Source: Apricaphanius iberus (lineage: Eukaryota; Chordata; Actinopteri; Cyprinodontiformes; Aphaniidae). From it: DNA of 64,000 nucleotides. The notes beneath the pieces were generated by a model. That model was given only the letters and a program-made list of their open reading frames with translations, was not told the origin of the DNA and searched no databases. Shown here one piece after another: positions 23,861 to 36,546 of the stretch; position 1 is the stretch's first letter, and every line of letters starts with the position of its first letter. Position numbers and translations under genes: made by a program. The DNA is taken from NCBI GenBank assembly GCA_028564705.1, contig JAPXFQ010001150.1, positions 186,001 through 250,000 of the forward strand, in the 5' to 3' direction.

Positions 23861-25440
23861 TAGGCCTTCAATTTATAGACTGTGAGATTAAATTTGATGA
23901 TCTCTGATCAAAGGTGCCCCGTTGCCGAGCAACAAATGACAGTGACAGCTGCAGCTGAATGTCACACACTCAATTTGCATCTCCCTAATCCCCCTTTTTA
24001 CAAAAAAAGTGCTCCGAACAAATCGTTCCCATTCTAAAACTGTACAAAGTATGGGAAAAATTCTTGAAGTGTGAGCGAGATTTATCCTTCTTCGATAATC
24101 TCAAAGCACAACTCTCTACCTTATTCACAGTCCGAGAACAAACGAGAGAAAGATGAGTAAGAACATCTCTCGGTTTCAGAAAATCCTGAGCAGTCACATG
24201 TTAGAGTATAGGAGGAAGGTCGTCAGACTGGGTTCCACTTTGAGTACTCTGGAGCTTGCTGAGAGAAAAACGTGAGACATAGGCACATTTTGAAATGATC
24301 GTGAGAATCAGAAAGGGTAAGTCTATTCAATGACCAAAACTCATGTTACTAGTCTGAAAGATATGACCGAGACGGCGAGTTAAAATATTACCATCAGGTT
24401 CCAAAATGACATGGCTGAACACTGCTTAACGAGCTGCTCCACTCTAGAAATGGCGCTTTGGGGCAATCTTTGGGTTGAACAAAGTGAAATTGTGAAAAAA
24501 ACTGTAACAGCTATCAACATCTGGTATTCAGTGCTGAACAGAGCAGGGATGTAGCTACACCTTGAATTTCAAACTAGGTTGCTAGGTTGTTGTATGGTGA
24601 CACAGTAAATCCTCAAAAATAGTGGATTTTCATGATTTTTCAGTTCTGGCTTCATTCATTTTATATGTGATTTTTGGGCGTGGTTTTTTCTAATTACGTC
24701 GCCATGGTTACTCCAAACGCCAATAAAAGTAAAAGTAGCCCGGATGGCGTGATCAAGCCGGTCGTTCTAATATATATATATTGTGGTAGTACAAGCTACG
24801 GTACGACCCGCATTAATTTACGAAAATTTTCAAAAGTGAATAGTAATAGGTGCCTGCCCATGCAAATGGGCAGGCAATGTATTGCACTGCTCTCCTTGCA
24901 TTGCATTGGGCAGACCCCGATGATCATATTTTAAGTTTACAAAGAGATCCCTTGATTTATTTTAACTGACAGACAAAGAAGAGAAATAAGTATGAGGACA
25001 AACTTTAGAACCATGTTAGAGCAAACATAACAAAGACAAATGAGGTTGAGTCGAGATAACTATTTGAGTAATATTTCAGAAGTGGTACAAATAGCAGAGT
25101 TCTCAGAATAGTATGGTCCTGATCTCAATTATGTCTGTGAGCGATGAGAGACAGAACATGCATATTGGTCACTGGGACATAACTGAAACAGGAGTTTGAA
25201 ATAAGGATATCAAAATAAGACATACTTGAGAGCAGCACAATATGTCTCATTTTTTTCACATCTAAAATCAGGAAAAGAGACAGTTGTGTAAGAATTTTGA
25301 GATTTCACACTGTACTCACAGTGAGACTTATTTCTCAGGAGAGACATTTGAGAACAATGAGAAAACCACTTTAATCTCAATTACTAAACTCATATCAGAG
25401 AGATGTAAATGTGACAGAAATGAGATCTCATCTTCATTTT
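23861..25440. other. Non-coding stretch with dispersed repeat remnants and a hairpin
   Basis: No gene is supported. About 24640-24930 resembles a dispersed fish repeat; within it 24851-24876 forms a perfect 11-bp stem (TGCCTGCCCAT with its complement) around a 4-base loop. The remainder carries many 'gagac' and 'tctcat' words but no clear element boundaries. Confidence 0.4.
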
Positions 25441-25745
25441 TGCTTCGATATCAATGTCCCATGTTTGGTGCTCTCATGAAAAGCCCAAACAGTCAGTTCT
25501 GTCGTGAGGATGTGAGACAAGCCTCAACTCTAACAATGTTTAAATCCAGGCTGAAAACTGTTCTTTTTACCCGTGCATATGACAATTGAAAGTATTTTAT
25601 CGTCACTCTTGCTTTTTATTGTAATTAATTATTTTTAAGTTTATGTTTTTTTCTGTTTATCTGTTTTCTTAATCTATGCAGACTGTGAAACACGTTGAAT
25701 TGCCTTGTGTATGAATTGTGCTCTACAAAGAAATTTGACTTGCCT
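25441..25745 (+). pseudogene. L2-like LINE, 3' end fragment
   Basis: The frame ending at 25589 finishes with 'TLTMFKSRLKTVLFTRAYDN', the typical C-terminus of L2-type LINE proteins, comparable to 'KRELKTFLFRKAYF' at 42890. It is followed by a 150-bp untranslated tail with 'ttgccttgtgtatgaattgtg' character and no further coding. It is a 5'-truncated insertion. Confidence 0.65.
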
Positions 25746-26640
25746 TGCCATCAGGTAATGACTGTGAAAAAATAAAATAAAAAGTTTGAATTATTTTTGG
25801 CACAATACTGCTACCTCTCAGTGACCAAAAACCAACCACACAAACAAACAAACAAACAAACTGGATTTTAGCAGTAAATTCTTTTTACATTTTATTAGAT
25901 ATTATATTTATTCATTTAAAATTAAGTTTAGCTGTTTTGCAGCCACAGCCAATTAGGCTATTTGCGTCTTTCTGTTATAAATATGCAAAGTATTGTAAAC
26001 TGACAGTCATTGCACTCCAAATGGAAAGCTTTTATCCTTGTAGCCATAATTTTCGGGGAACCCATCACAACATATAATCAAGCTAACATCATGTCAGATA
26101 CAACCAACACCAACACTGTAACTGTGAGAAATGACCTAACTAACATGATACAGGCCCTGTCAAATAATGGACAAAACAAAAAAAACAGTGATAGAGGATT
26201 TGTTTTGTTTTTTATATCGTTGCAGTGTCTTTTAATTTTTTTGTGATTTTCACATACCTTGAAAGGCTTTCAGCCAGATGCTTTATGTTTTCTAGTTTGC
26301 TGTTGACATTGTTGATGTGCGGCGGTGTAGCTTCTTGAGACCTGCCAGCAAAGTTTACACTAAAATGTAAGAATTTTCCCACCTGGAACCCTCACTAACC
26401 TTTGAAAAAAATATTTTTGTTGGAAATGAGAATATGCCCCTTCATTCATTGAAACCGAATTACAGCGGCTCCAGCAATCACTGGAGTTTGCCTGCAGTTT
26501 GACACCAGATGCATTGCGATGCGACTCTATGACTAGGGTTGCCAGATTTAATCTTTTCCCCCCTTTTAACCACCATGGCTTTTGTCAGGAATGCTCGAAT
26601 GAAATCTAGCATCACAAAAAAATGAACTGCGGCATTGAAT
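25746..26640. other. Non-coding stretch
   Basis: A (CAAA)n run lies at 25839-25860. A 78-codon frame at 26010-26246 starts with a hydrophobic segment, but I see no family resemblance, splice context or codon signal to support it. Nothing else was recognised. Confidence 0.35.
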
Positions 26641-27132
26641 GCCATGTCCACATTGTAGCCGGGTTTTTTTTTTTATCCGAAGATTTTCCTCAGCTCCTTG
26701 AAAAAAAAATCTCCATCCACACGTAACCGGATAAATGCGTTTTTTAGCACATTCATAGACGTGGCAAACCTGTAGGGCGCAGTAGTTCTCCCCAGCCCTA
26801 TCAGGGCAAGAGAAACTTTATATCCTCTATCTTCAGCACGCAGCAGTCATACAGTTTATAAAATGCATTTTTCGAGAGTAAACACAGGTCGCACATGTGG
26901 TGTTGGAGCATTTTTTGTTGCGGATAGTGGCGTTACGGCTCTTAAAACTCCGTTTTCAACCGTCCACACGCAGATACTGAAAACGGAGAAAGCGCAAATC
27001 TCCACGTTGGCCGGAGTTTTTAAAAAGCTTCGTTTTTGGTGCCGAAAACCTCCGGCTACGTGTGGATAACAGACCAAACCGTAGAAAAATATCTCCGTTT
27101 TGTGAGATACCCGGCTACGTGTGGACAGGGCC
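26641..27132. mobile_element. Non-autonomous hAT-like MITE
   Basis: The left end ('tgtccacattgtagccgggt', 26646-26665) and right end ('acccggctacgtgtggaca', 27109-27127) are imperfect inverted repeats. Inner copies of 'ggctacgtgtggataac' (27053) and 'atccacacgtaaccggat' (26714) add further symmetry. The 'ccacacgtagccgg' termini are those of a common fish hAT-type MITE. It encodes no transposase; the short frames inside are shadows. Confidence 0.7.
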
Positions 27133-29010
27133 TTAGTTACGGTGGTCCTAGCTCTCTTCAGGTCATTGATCAGCTTCCACTGTATAGTTCTGAGGTGTGT
27201 CTTATGTTTTCCAGATTAAGTGTACTACACCAGATGAGAACTTGAAAGGAGCCCAAGGTCAAGGGAGACTGTCAGTGATACTCCCTAGACGTCACCCTGG
27301 ACAACTTCATTTCTCTTTCTATCAATCAGTTTATTTACTTCCTGATGATTTTACAAAGATGACATTAGCATTTGGGATGTAAGGGTTTAACTTTGGTTTA
27401 ATAAGTTGAAAAGCTCTATAAATGGCACTGCCAAAAATGTAAAAATCATTTTTTGCAGTCTTGTTCTATAGTAGGTTTTTAAGGATGAATCACTCTTAAT
27501 TATTTTTTATTTATGTCAGGATAAATGAAAAGATTTTATGGACAGTAAGTGCTGTAATCTTCACGTGGTCAATTTCTTCAACATGTTTTTTTTCTGCTTC
27601 CTTCTAGACTTATGCAGAATAATTACTAGCATAAACACCATGTGAACAGGTCTTTGTACAGCTTCTCATGTTCATGTTGTCTTCCCTTGTCCTTTTCGTC
27701 ATTTCTCCTTCACTTTTTTTTATTTCTCAGTATTTTGCCACTCCACCTGAGTCAGTTGACCTTTGACCTCTGTCTTCTCGCCCTAAGTGTGTGTGAGTTT
27801 TGCTGGCTGGCGCTGGCATATTGGCTTCACAGCAGTGATTTTTTTTTTCACTCCTTTGATGCTGTGATGCACGGTCAGTAGATCTGGGAAAATAACTATT
27901 GTTCTTTGACTAGGAAACACAGCAAATGTTGTGTTTGTGTTTTCACACTTTATCAGCTTTCTCTGTTTGTTTTGGTTGGTGCTGTGTTTTCCTTCCCTTT
28001 CAGAACAACAAACAAATGCAGCAAGTATTTACTACTTTTTTTGTTTTATCTTAATAATGTGTTGCCCTCTGTGCAAAGCTATCTCCTTAGTAAACAAGTA
28101 GAAAACAAGTAGGGCCAATATTATCAGATGTTATTGTTGCCTTGTACATAAACTAAACAAACCTCTAAATAATGCTCTGACAAAAAAGGAACAAGCTGTT
28201 CTTTATTTTACTGTGTTCATCTTCTTCTATTTTGCTGAAATATAGTAGGTTAAAAGTTGCCCCTTTCATACCACCAATTTTAGCAGCTTTAATTATTTTA
28301 TGCAAACATAATAATGACAACATACTGAGCAATTAAATAAGGTATAATTAAAGTTATATCAGCAAAATAAACTCCAAACTAACACCTCTGAAATTACAAG
28401 GACATATAAGACACATCACATTTAAATTGCTAGTTTATATTATATATTATAGTGAAAATTAACTGTTTTTTGTTTTTATTTTTTGTATTTTGTATTTAAG
28501 ATATACAAAAAATAGAAATTTGATATATGCAACACATTTAGTAAAAGACAGATATGTTTACAATAAAGAAGCAAAACTTGTTAGATAGCAGATTAAGTTT
28601 TTCAGGACTGGGCATAAAAATACAAGCTTCAATGCTGTAACCAATTCTCTTTATATTTATTTAGACTCTAGGCCAGACAGTTTTTCAGCTTCATTTTGGT
28701 CAAAAACTAATTCCTCAATCATATTGATGGTCGAAAAAAACTAGGGGTGAGAAAATCCTAATCACATTTACTTGAAATGATAAAAGTATTTGAATTCTAT
28801 CAGTCTGGAAAGGGATAAAGGAATTTTCTAGACCATTAGTTAGGTATTTTCCATTGAACTAATACAATAATTTAACTCTTGAAAGCCTTTATCCACCATT
28901 GAATGAAACATTAAAAAGTTTATCAGAAAATATTTAGATAATCCTCAGGACTTTAGGGAGAATATCAGCAGTTTTATGAAACAAACATGGAACGTTTTGT
29001 AGCATGTGTG
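27133..29010. other. Non-coding A+T-rich stretch
   Basis: No gene or element could be defined. It is T-rich around 27640-28110 and strongly A+T-rich around 28140-28960. Confidence 0.35.
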
Positions 29011-29710
29011 TTCTTTTTTTTTTAGGTGTCTTGTCTGGCAGTTTGCTACGCAGAATTGGTGTGTGAGTACCAAGTACGAGCCCAACAGATTTACTTTCTC
29101 AAGCAGAGCATTACAGCTTTGATAACTGGTGTAAGGAGCCGTCAACCCTTCCTGCAGAAGTTGACGCAGACTTAAAGAAGGTCGGAGATATTACCTCCAG
29201 ATTGCCCCAGAGTCCAGGAGCCACAGGCGGATAAATGCAAGGCCGACTGCCCCCCAAGAGATACACAGACGGAAGCCCCAGGAGAACACCCAGCAGCTAC
29301 AATGCCGGGTCCCAGGAGATTGCAGGGACAACACTAAGGGCTCCGCTAGTAACCGGCTACACTAGGGAGGGTCCGGCCCAGGACCCGGAAGCCACAGGGA
29401 TCAGGGGCGCCCTGCCCACCAACAGGGCCCCGACCAGGGATCGGCTAACAAGGGTTCCCTGCCGCCGCTGCAAGGCAGAAGGGGCCTGCAGCCAGCTGAT
29501 AGACGCCACAAGCCACCGCCACGCCGGGCCAATCTACATCGCCAACAAGACGGCTTAATATACCTCCTTGACCCCAACCCCTGGTGATCGAATGAACAGG
29601 TGCCTGGTAAGACCCTTAGCCCCTCCCACCCCAACCCCCCAAATGTGGCGTTGTTGCGTGTTGTTCTAATGTGCACTTAAAACAGAGCATGTGTGTCCTG
29701 CTACATATGG
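29010..29710 (-). repeat. Long GC-rich unclassified dispersed repeat, copy 3 (reversed, internally deleted)
   Basis: On the minus strand 29110-29020 repeats the 3' end of the copy at 601-3345 ('agacaccaattctg' type block). The part at 29635-29700 repeats its 1600-1660 region ('gttttaagtgcacattag'). The middle has been lost or replaced. The 107-codon frame at 29235-29558 is rich in Arg, Thr, Ala and Gly and lies in this GC-rich repeat; I do not support it as a gene. Confidence 0.55.
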
Positions 29711-29864
29711 TGTAAAACTAACCCGGACATTTCAGGAAAGAACAACAAACCAGTGGTCAAACATGGTGGTAATCTGCGTTAGGATTGAAACGACTTGCTG
29801 TAACTGATCAAGCCAAAAATTCAGCTCTCTTCCAGAATGTCCAGCCATCAGCTCAAGATGTTGG

Positions 29865-30185
29865 ATTAGAATAGAATAGAAAAAATTTCTAATTGTCCCA
29901 CAAGGGGAAATCTGGTTATAACAGAAGCAAAAAAACAACCCAAATATACAAACAGAACAGGACACAGAACAGAAACACAGACAATTTTTACACAAAAAAT
30001 CTTCACATCATGGACATCATGCAAGCCTAAAAAGCCCCTGTAGTGGGAAAAAATGTTTAAATAAAGAGGTGAAAAAGATTCCTTCAGTTCTTGGAGGTTT
30101 AATTTGAACTTGTTTGTACAAGCAACGAGGAACAGGATCTCACAGTATTGCCAGGATCCGTGTAACAGCTGACCTGCTCCCAACA
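29865..30185 (-). repeat. LINE 3'-end fragment
   Basis: Read on the minus strand the segment ends at about 29870 with 'cccttgtgggacaattag' and a short TTCTA-type tandem tail, a layout like the LINE tail at 21510. Upstream the frame 30186-29866 is open, but I cannot match it to a LINE domain. It ends just before a LINE-tail-type repeat in the other orientation at 30236. Confidence 0.5.
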
Positions 30186-30235
30186 ACTAACAAAGCCTTT
30201 TTATAGATTTAGACAACCTTGCTATTGTCTACAAC

Positions 30236-30815
30236 ATTCAATTCAATTCAATTCAGTTTATTTATATAGCGCCATTTCACAACAGATGTCATCTCAAGGC
30301 ACTTTACAAAAAGAGTTATTACAATACAATGTTTAGTGTAGAAATTACAGAACCACAGAAGATTGCGTCGTGGAATTCTCAGCAATCCCTCATACTGAGC
30401 AAGCATGCAGCGACAGTGGGAAGGAAAAACTCCCTTTTAACAGGAAGAAACCTCCGGCAGAACCAGGCTCAGCACAAGCGGTTATCTGCCGCGACCGTCT
30501 GTGGCTTGGAGAATACACAACAGAGACACAGAAAGAGCAACAGAACCGATGCACAAGTTTGTTGCAGGACGTGGAGAATTTTCCGTCACTGCAATGCCAT
30601 CTTAGTCAGGGTCGTCAAGCAGGGCTAATCCGGAGCACCTACTATAATAGAAAACAGGTTAGTGCTTGAATTGACAGCACATCATGCAGTTGGGGAGAAG
30701 TAGGAGAGAAAGTAGGAACAGACCCTAATAATGTCCTCCAACAGCCTAGCCTAAAGCAGCATAGCTACTAACATTAACCTGTCTCCTAGCTACTAGGAGA
30801 CCTGGCTACCAACAC
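30236..30815 (+). repeat. LINE-tail-type repeat (TTTATTTATATAGCGCC family), copy b
   Basis: Near-identical over several hundred bases to the copies at 6966 and 51158: 'atttatatagcgccattt', 'gcaatccctcatactgag', 'cggcagaaccaggctcag', then 'agcagcatagctactaac'. The two overlapping open frames inside (30329-30669) are conserved only because the repeat copies are similar. Confidence 0.8.
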
Positions 30816-31194
30816 TCTGTCTTAGTCCTCCTGACCCGTGGACGGGTCAGTAAACATTTCTCCATGGTGAAGTCTCCAGACTCTTAGGCATCTTCGTGTT
30901 GATAGGAAACACTCAATCTTAAGACACATCAGGACATCCAGTGCTCCGAAAGTCGGTTCCATGGCAAAACAAGACGTAGGGATCGTAATATCAGTTCATT
31001 TGACCTAACCTAATATGATAAAGTGTCACACAATCAGACTATCACTATATCATGAAGAATTAGCACACAGTTCTTTCAGTATATAAGAATACACAGAAAA
31101 GATCATTCTTAATATAATTTCTTCCATAGCAGCGCCCCATGAGACAATCTCTAATCTCCCATTCATCAACAAGATTATTAAAAAAGATGTGTTT

Positions 31195-31715
31195 CAACAG
31201 TTAAATAAACTCCTAACAATGATCAACCATTTTGATCATTTTAAGTCTGGTTTCCATGCTCATCACAGGACCCAGATTGCCTTCATCAAAGTTTTCATAT
31301 CTACATAAATACAGACTGTAGCAGAACCAGAGTGCTGGTTCTACTAGACCTCAGTACGGCATTCAACACTGTTGATCATAATGATGGGAGAGCTGGGTCG
31401 GAGTCTCAGATACAGTACTTGGCTGGTTGGGGTCTTACCTTAAGAACAGAAAATTATTTGTGTCAATACGAAATTTCTCATCAGAACAAAACACAGATCG
31501 CATGTGGGGTTCCCCAGGCCTCCTTCCTGGGACCTCTTCTGTTCAATATCTACATGATCCCACTAACTCAGATTATAACAACCAATAAGATTAATTAGCA
31601 TAACTATGTAGATGACACTCAGCTGTGCATTACAATGTCACCAAGTGACTTTAATCCCATCCAGACCCTAAAATAATGCATTAAAGAAATCAATAGCTGG
31701 ATGTCCCATAACGTT
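31195..31715 (+). pseudogene. L2-like LINE reverse transcriptase fragment
   Basis: Plus-strand translation gives 'VLVLLDLSTAFNTVDH', then 'GVPQASFLGPLLFNIYM' and, after a stop, 'YVDDTQLC' and 'INSWMSHNVLQLD'. These are the first catalytic Asp block, the GVPQ block and the Y-x-D-D active site of an L2-type reverse transcriptase. A stop lies between the GVPQ and YVDD blocks. It is truncated at both ends and is abutted at about 31715 by a copy of the GC-rich repeat. Confidence 0.75.
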
Positions 31716-33490
31716 CTCCAGCTGGACAGGTTGCTCTGCTGGGGCATCGGTAACTGGACCTGGGAGTAAAGAGTGTGTATGGGGCATATGAGTGAGTATA
31801 CAGTAAAGGCCGACCTGATATATCGACCAACACTTGTTTTAAAAAGCAGATAATAAAAAAGATTAGGCATCTCTGTGGCCAGCTGCAGCCACTCCTTGAC
31901 TGAAAGAAGGACCTCCACACACTCCTAACCACAGTGAGCCAGCTCCCTCATATTTTACTCTTAAGTTTAGTGTTTAGTCTTTGACTGTACCATTTTTATA
32001 TGTATTTTAGATTTTATTATTTACTAGCATTTGGTAGTGGGCTTTACTTTGTGGGGATTTTTCTTTGATACTGTAAATCCAGATTCTACCTAAACCAGCT
32101 AGTACCACCATTATTCTGAATACTGTTTGAAATTATTTTATTTTGTACACTTAAAGAAACTTCCACATCGGTTGGCCCCTAGTGTACATCATCCTTTCTT
32201 CGGTGTCTTGGTGTGCTGGTGAAAATGTATGAGCATAAGAGGGAGGGTACGTTTTACTGTGTCTGTGTCTACCTGTCACGTTGGGTCCTCAGCTGCCCTC
32301 TCGTCTGGCGCTTTTCAGGCCCTATATCTAATGAGGGCCTACTTCCCCTCCGTCACTCCCTGCCAGTGACTGATGCCGCTGCCCGCCGGTGTACTGGGGG
32401 CCCAGATGCGGTCTGGCTTGGCTTTGGTGCATGCCTGGCCGGGCCTGGGTGGGCCGGTGTGTTGGGTGGCCATTGTATCGGGCCAAGGTCCTCCTTGGGT
32501 TGTTTAGGGCACCTCTCTTCTGGGTGCTAGTTTTGAATTGTTGGGTGGTGCAGGTCGGTGGCTCGGCGGGGATCGGATCTGATGCTTTGATCTGCTTCCT
32601 GTTTTGTGGGTTCCGTGCCTGGTCAGTTTATTGGTGGGTTTGTCTGGCCTTGGTTGGGTGCCTTGTCTCCGCGTTCTGTGTGAAGCAGGATCTGGACCCG
32701 GGAGCTGGTAGATCTTGTTGTCTAGGTGCTGGCTGGGCGTGGCCGGGGTGCTCATTTGTTCGCTGCAGCTATTGCTGCGGTGCCCCGGTGTGGGGGATGG
32801 GCTGGGGTGTCGGCCGGCTGTCTGCCTGTGGCTCATGGGCTCTGGGGCCATCTGGGCGTCTTTATCGCCGGCCTCCTTCATGTCTGGGATGATTCTTGCA
32901 AGACGGATTGATGGCTCCTCACAGCAGCAATCAAACACTCGCATGGAGAAACCTTATACGCATCAGCATGCTCACACACACATAGGTGTGGGGACATCGA
33001 TATCCAGAGATATATTCTAGGGTTGATTATCAATTATCAATAGATAATTGTCGCCAAGAGCTTTTCAGTGACATTGTTGTATTTATATACCCATTTATTG
33101 TGTGAATGTGTAGCTCTTAGTTCAAATTAGTGGGTTTGTTTTGTTAATGTTACTCCGTTTTATTGGTTGTCCTTTTTTTCCACCTCTCTGCCGTCCAGTG
33201 AATGTGGAGGACTGGGATGTTTTCTTATGCTCTCTTTGTTCCCATTCCTCCCTTGTATCGTCAATTCACACTCCTATCTCTCCTGTCTATCTTTTTCATC
33301 TTCTTTCTTTCTTCTCTCGTGTTTTTCCGTTTGCTTGTCCGTAACTTCAAGATATTAAATCCACAGCAATTCCCAATAAACATTTTTCACACATATATAT
33401 CAAGTGGAGTACATTTTTTGGGCTTGTTGTGGGTCCTCAGACACCAATTCTGAGTGCCAACCTGCCAGACAGAACACGTTTAAAGAATAA
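31715..33490 (+). repeat. Long GC-rich unclassified dispersed repeat, copy 2
   Basis: It begins with the 'aggttgctctgctggggcat' block matched near 1870 and runs through 'cactccctgccagtgactga' (2020-like), a G-rich centre at 32380-32880, 'cacacacataggtgtgggga', and the T-rich part with 'ggaggactgggatgttttct' (33205). It ends with 'agacaccaattctgagt' near 33450. The order is the same as in the 601-3345 copy. Between about 31800 and 32200 there is sequence not seen in copy 1. It is non-coding as far as I can tell. Confidence 0.6.
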
Positions 33491-34265
33491 AAGAAATAAA
33501 GAGTGGGTCAGATTTACTCCGTAGTGATGTAAAATACTTTTTACCAGTAAAGTTAAACATTTGATGGAAGTTGTTGCCGTTTAGCGTGGAAAAACAGTGG
33601 TTAGATTTAAAGAGCAACTATACTTTTACAAAGTAACAGGTTGGTTAAGATAGCTTTTTATTATAAAATAAAGTAACAATTTGACGTTTAAACAGGTTAT
33701 CTTTGACCAGTGTTTAAATTAGTTTAATAATCTGAAACATATTAGTATGACTAAAAAGGATAACAGAATAAAAGTGTAAGGTGGTGATTATGTTTTTAAG
33801 TAACTATATGGTTTCTTAAGCCTGTTTATAAGGACAATGCCTGCATCGGTGAGCTTTTTGGTCGGTTATAAGTGCCCAGTCTGTGTGATGCAATCAGATA
33901 AAGTGGGATAAAGGGGGGGGGGGTGACCGGGCTGTGGATGTGAGACGGAAGAGTACATGGTAAACAGACAAAATAGCTTGAACATAACTTGATTGAAGCC
34001 TTCCTCCTCAAATCATATTGTGAGCCGCTCCAAAAGATGGCTGTCCCTCACAGTCCAAGTGAACTGTCTGGTTCAGTTCTAAAAGCAAGAAGCCTCTGAA
34101 GCACTGTGTCACTCCAGTTCGTCGTTTCAGCTGAAAATGTTAACAAATGCTAACTGAACTCACCATGTGCACTTGCATTTAAATACTGTTCCCAGCTGCG
34201 GCTCAGCGTATGTTCCACACATCATCATGACATCACCCTCTTTTGCGTCAAAGCGTTGTGGCTTC
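33491..34265. other. Non-coding stretch
   Basis: No gene or repeat boundary was identified. A run of G lies at about 33906-33914. A+T-rich elsewhere. Confidence 0.35.
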
Positions 34266-34545
34266 ATTTATAATCAGAATCAGAATCAGTTTATTGGCCA
34301 AGTATGTCACATACAAGGAATTTGACTCCGGCAAACTTTTTTCTCCAGTACAGAACTTGAATAAGTGAAATAAAAAAAATAAAAAAAGAAAAATAAGAAC
34401 AAAAATAAGTAAAAATACAAATAAATATCAGATCGTAAATAATAAAGGATAATATATACACCAAGCCGGGGTTATTTTACAGTGAGTATGTACAGAAGTG
34501 CAGAGTTATAGTTTATTGTTTTGTGAGTGCACTCACACACTGTGA

Positions 34546-36546
34546 CTAGACAGAGTTCGTCAGAGCGACAGCCTGGGGGAAAAAACTGTTTTTGTGTCGG
34601 GTGGTTTTGGCGTACAACGCTCTGTAACGCCGACCTGAGGGGAGGAGCCTAAACACATTGTAGCCAGGGTGTGAGGGGTCAGAGGTGATTTTCCTGGCCC
34701 GCTTCCTGACCCTGGCCCGGAATAGGTCCTGAATGGAGGGAAGATCGGTTCCTATGATCCTCTCTGCAGTCCTGACTGTTCTCTGCAGTCTGTCCTTGTC
34801 TTGCCTTGTGACGGATCCGAACCAGACAGAGATGGATGAGGTCAGGACAGACTGGACTATTGCTGTGTAGAAGATGATCAGCAGCTCCTGGGGCAGGTTG
34901 AACTTCCTGAGCTGACGCAGAAAGTACAGCCTTTGCTGGGCCTTTTTCCTTAGTATGTTGATGTGTGAGGTCCACTTCAGGTCCCGTGTGATGGTGGATC
35001 CTAGGAACCTGAAAGACTCCACTGTGGGGACTGGCTTGTTGAGGATCATGAGAGGAGATGTTGATGGTGGTCTCTTCCTGAAGTCCACTGTCATCTCCAC
35101 AGTTTTGAGCGGGTTTAGCTCCAGGGGGTTCTGACTGCACCAGAGAACCAGCTGTTCCACTTCCTTTCTGTACACAGACTCGTCGCCGTCGCGGATGAGT
35201 CCAATGACGGTGGTGTCATCTGCAAACTTCAGGAGTTTCACAGAAGGGTCCCTCGACGTGCAGTCAGTGGTGTAAAGGGAGAAGAGCAGTGGAGAGAGAA
35301 CAAATCCCTGGGGGGTGCCGATGCTAAGGGAACGGGAGCTGGATGTGAACTTACCCAGTTTCACCTGCTGCCTCCTGTCAGTCAGGAAACTGGTAATCCA
35401 CTGACAGGTGGATGGAGGCACGGTGAGCTGGGACAGTTTTTAGTGGAGGAGCTCTGGGACAATGGTGTTAAACGCAGAGCTGAAGTCCACAAACAGGACC
35501 CGAGCGTAGGTACCTGCAGAGTCTAGATGGTGCAGGATGTAGTGTAGAGCCATGTTGACGGCATCATCCACTGACCTGTTTGATCTGTAGGCGAACTGCA
35601 GGGGGTCTAGCAGGGGATCCGTGATTTCCTTCAGGTGGGTCAGTACCAGACGCTCAAAGGATTTCATGACCATAGATGTTAGGGCAACTGGTCTGTAGTC
35701 ATTTAATCCAGTGACTGGGGACTTCTTGGGAACCGGTATGATGGTGGAGCGTTTGAGGCAGGAGGGGACCTCACACAGCTCCTGGGAGTTATTGAAGATC
35801 TGGGTGAAGATGGGAGCCAGCTGGTCAGCACAGAATTTCAGAGAGGCTGGGAACACTCCGTCTGGTCCCTGAGCCTTTTTAATTTTCTGTCTCTGAAATA
35901 GCTGGCGCACGTCCTGTTCGCAGATCGTCAAGGCAGGTACGTGGGTGGTTTGGGGTGAAGCTGGGTCTTTTGTGATGGAGATGGTGGGGGAGGTGGGAGG
36001 TGTGAAAGTCTTTTCAAACCTGGAAAAGAAGTCGTTGAGGTCCTCAGCCAGGCGGGGGCTCTCCACAGGGTGGGGGGATGGTCTCCTACAGTTAGTAATG
36101 GTCTGCAGGTAGCTCCAAACTGCAGAGGGGTCGTTAGCAGAAAAACGGTCCTTAAGCTTAACACTGTAGTTCCTCTTTGCTGCTTTGATCCCTCTTGTCA
36201 GCTGGTTCCTGGCCTGCTTGTACAGGTCCCGATCCCCACTCCTGTAGGCCTCCTCCTTGTCCTGGCGTAGCCGTCTCAGTTCTGCAGTGAACCACGGTTT
36301 ATTGTTTTTGAATGAGCAGAAGGTTTTGGTCTGCACACACATGTCCTCACAAAAGCTGATGTAGGATGTCACAGTGTCAGTCAGTTCATCCAGGGATGAA
36401 GCCGCTGCTTCAAAGACGCTCCAATCAGTGCAGTCAAAGCAGGCCTGTAGCTGCATCTTTGACTCATCAGTCCATCTCCTCACAGTTCTTACTACAGGCT
36501 TAGCAGATTTCAGCTTCTGCCTGTAAGATGGGATGAGGTGGGACAC
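34546..36546 (-). pseudogene. LINE protein, reverse transcriptase domain (one stop)
   Basis: Two open segments in the same frame, 36546-35440 (368 codons) and 35421-34546 (291 codons), are split by a single TAA at 35440-35442. The first contains 'KKAQGPDGVFPASLKFCADQ', 'IPVPKKSPVTGLNDYRPVAL' and 'VLFVDFSSAFNTI' (first catalytic Asp). The second contains 'GTPQGFVLSPLLFSLYT', then 'LLKFADDTTVIG' (the F-A-D-D active site), the thumb region and the C-terminal 'LFRLLPSGRRYRALYAKTTR'-type block. All catalytic residues I can see are present. The upstream link to the endonuclease is out of frame. Confidence 0.9.

Noticed and set aside
29020..29130. A host exon after a polypyrimidine tract and AG at 29024
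   Set aside because: The sequence is the reverse complement of the GC-rich repeat's 3' end, seen at 3255 and 33420.
29235..29558. A 107-codon GC-rich frame
   Set aside because: It lies in a reversed copy of the unclassified GC-rich repeat and has no domain.
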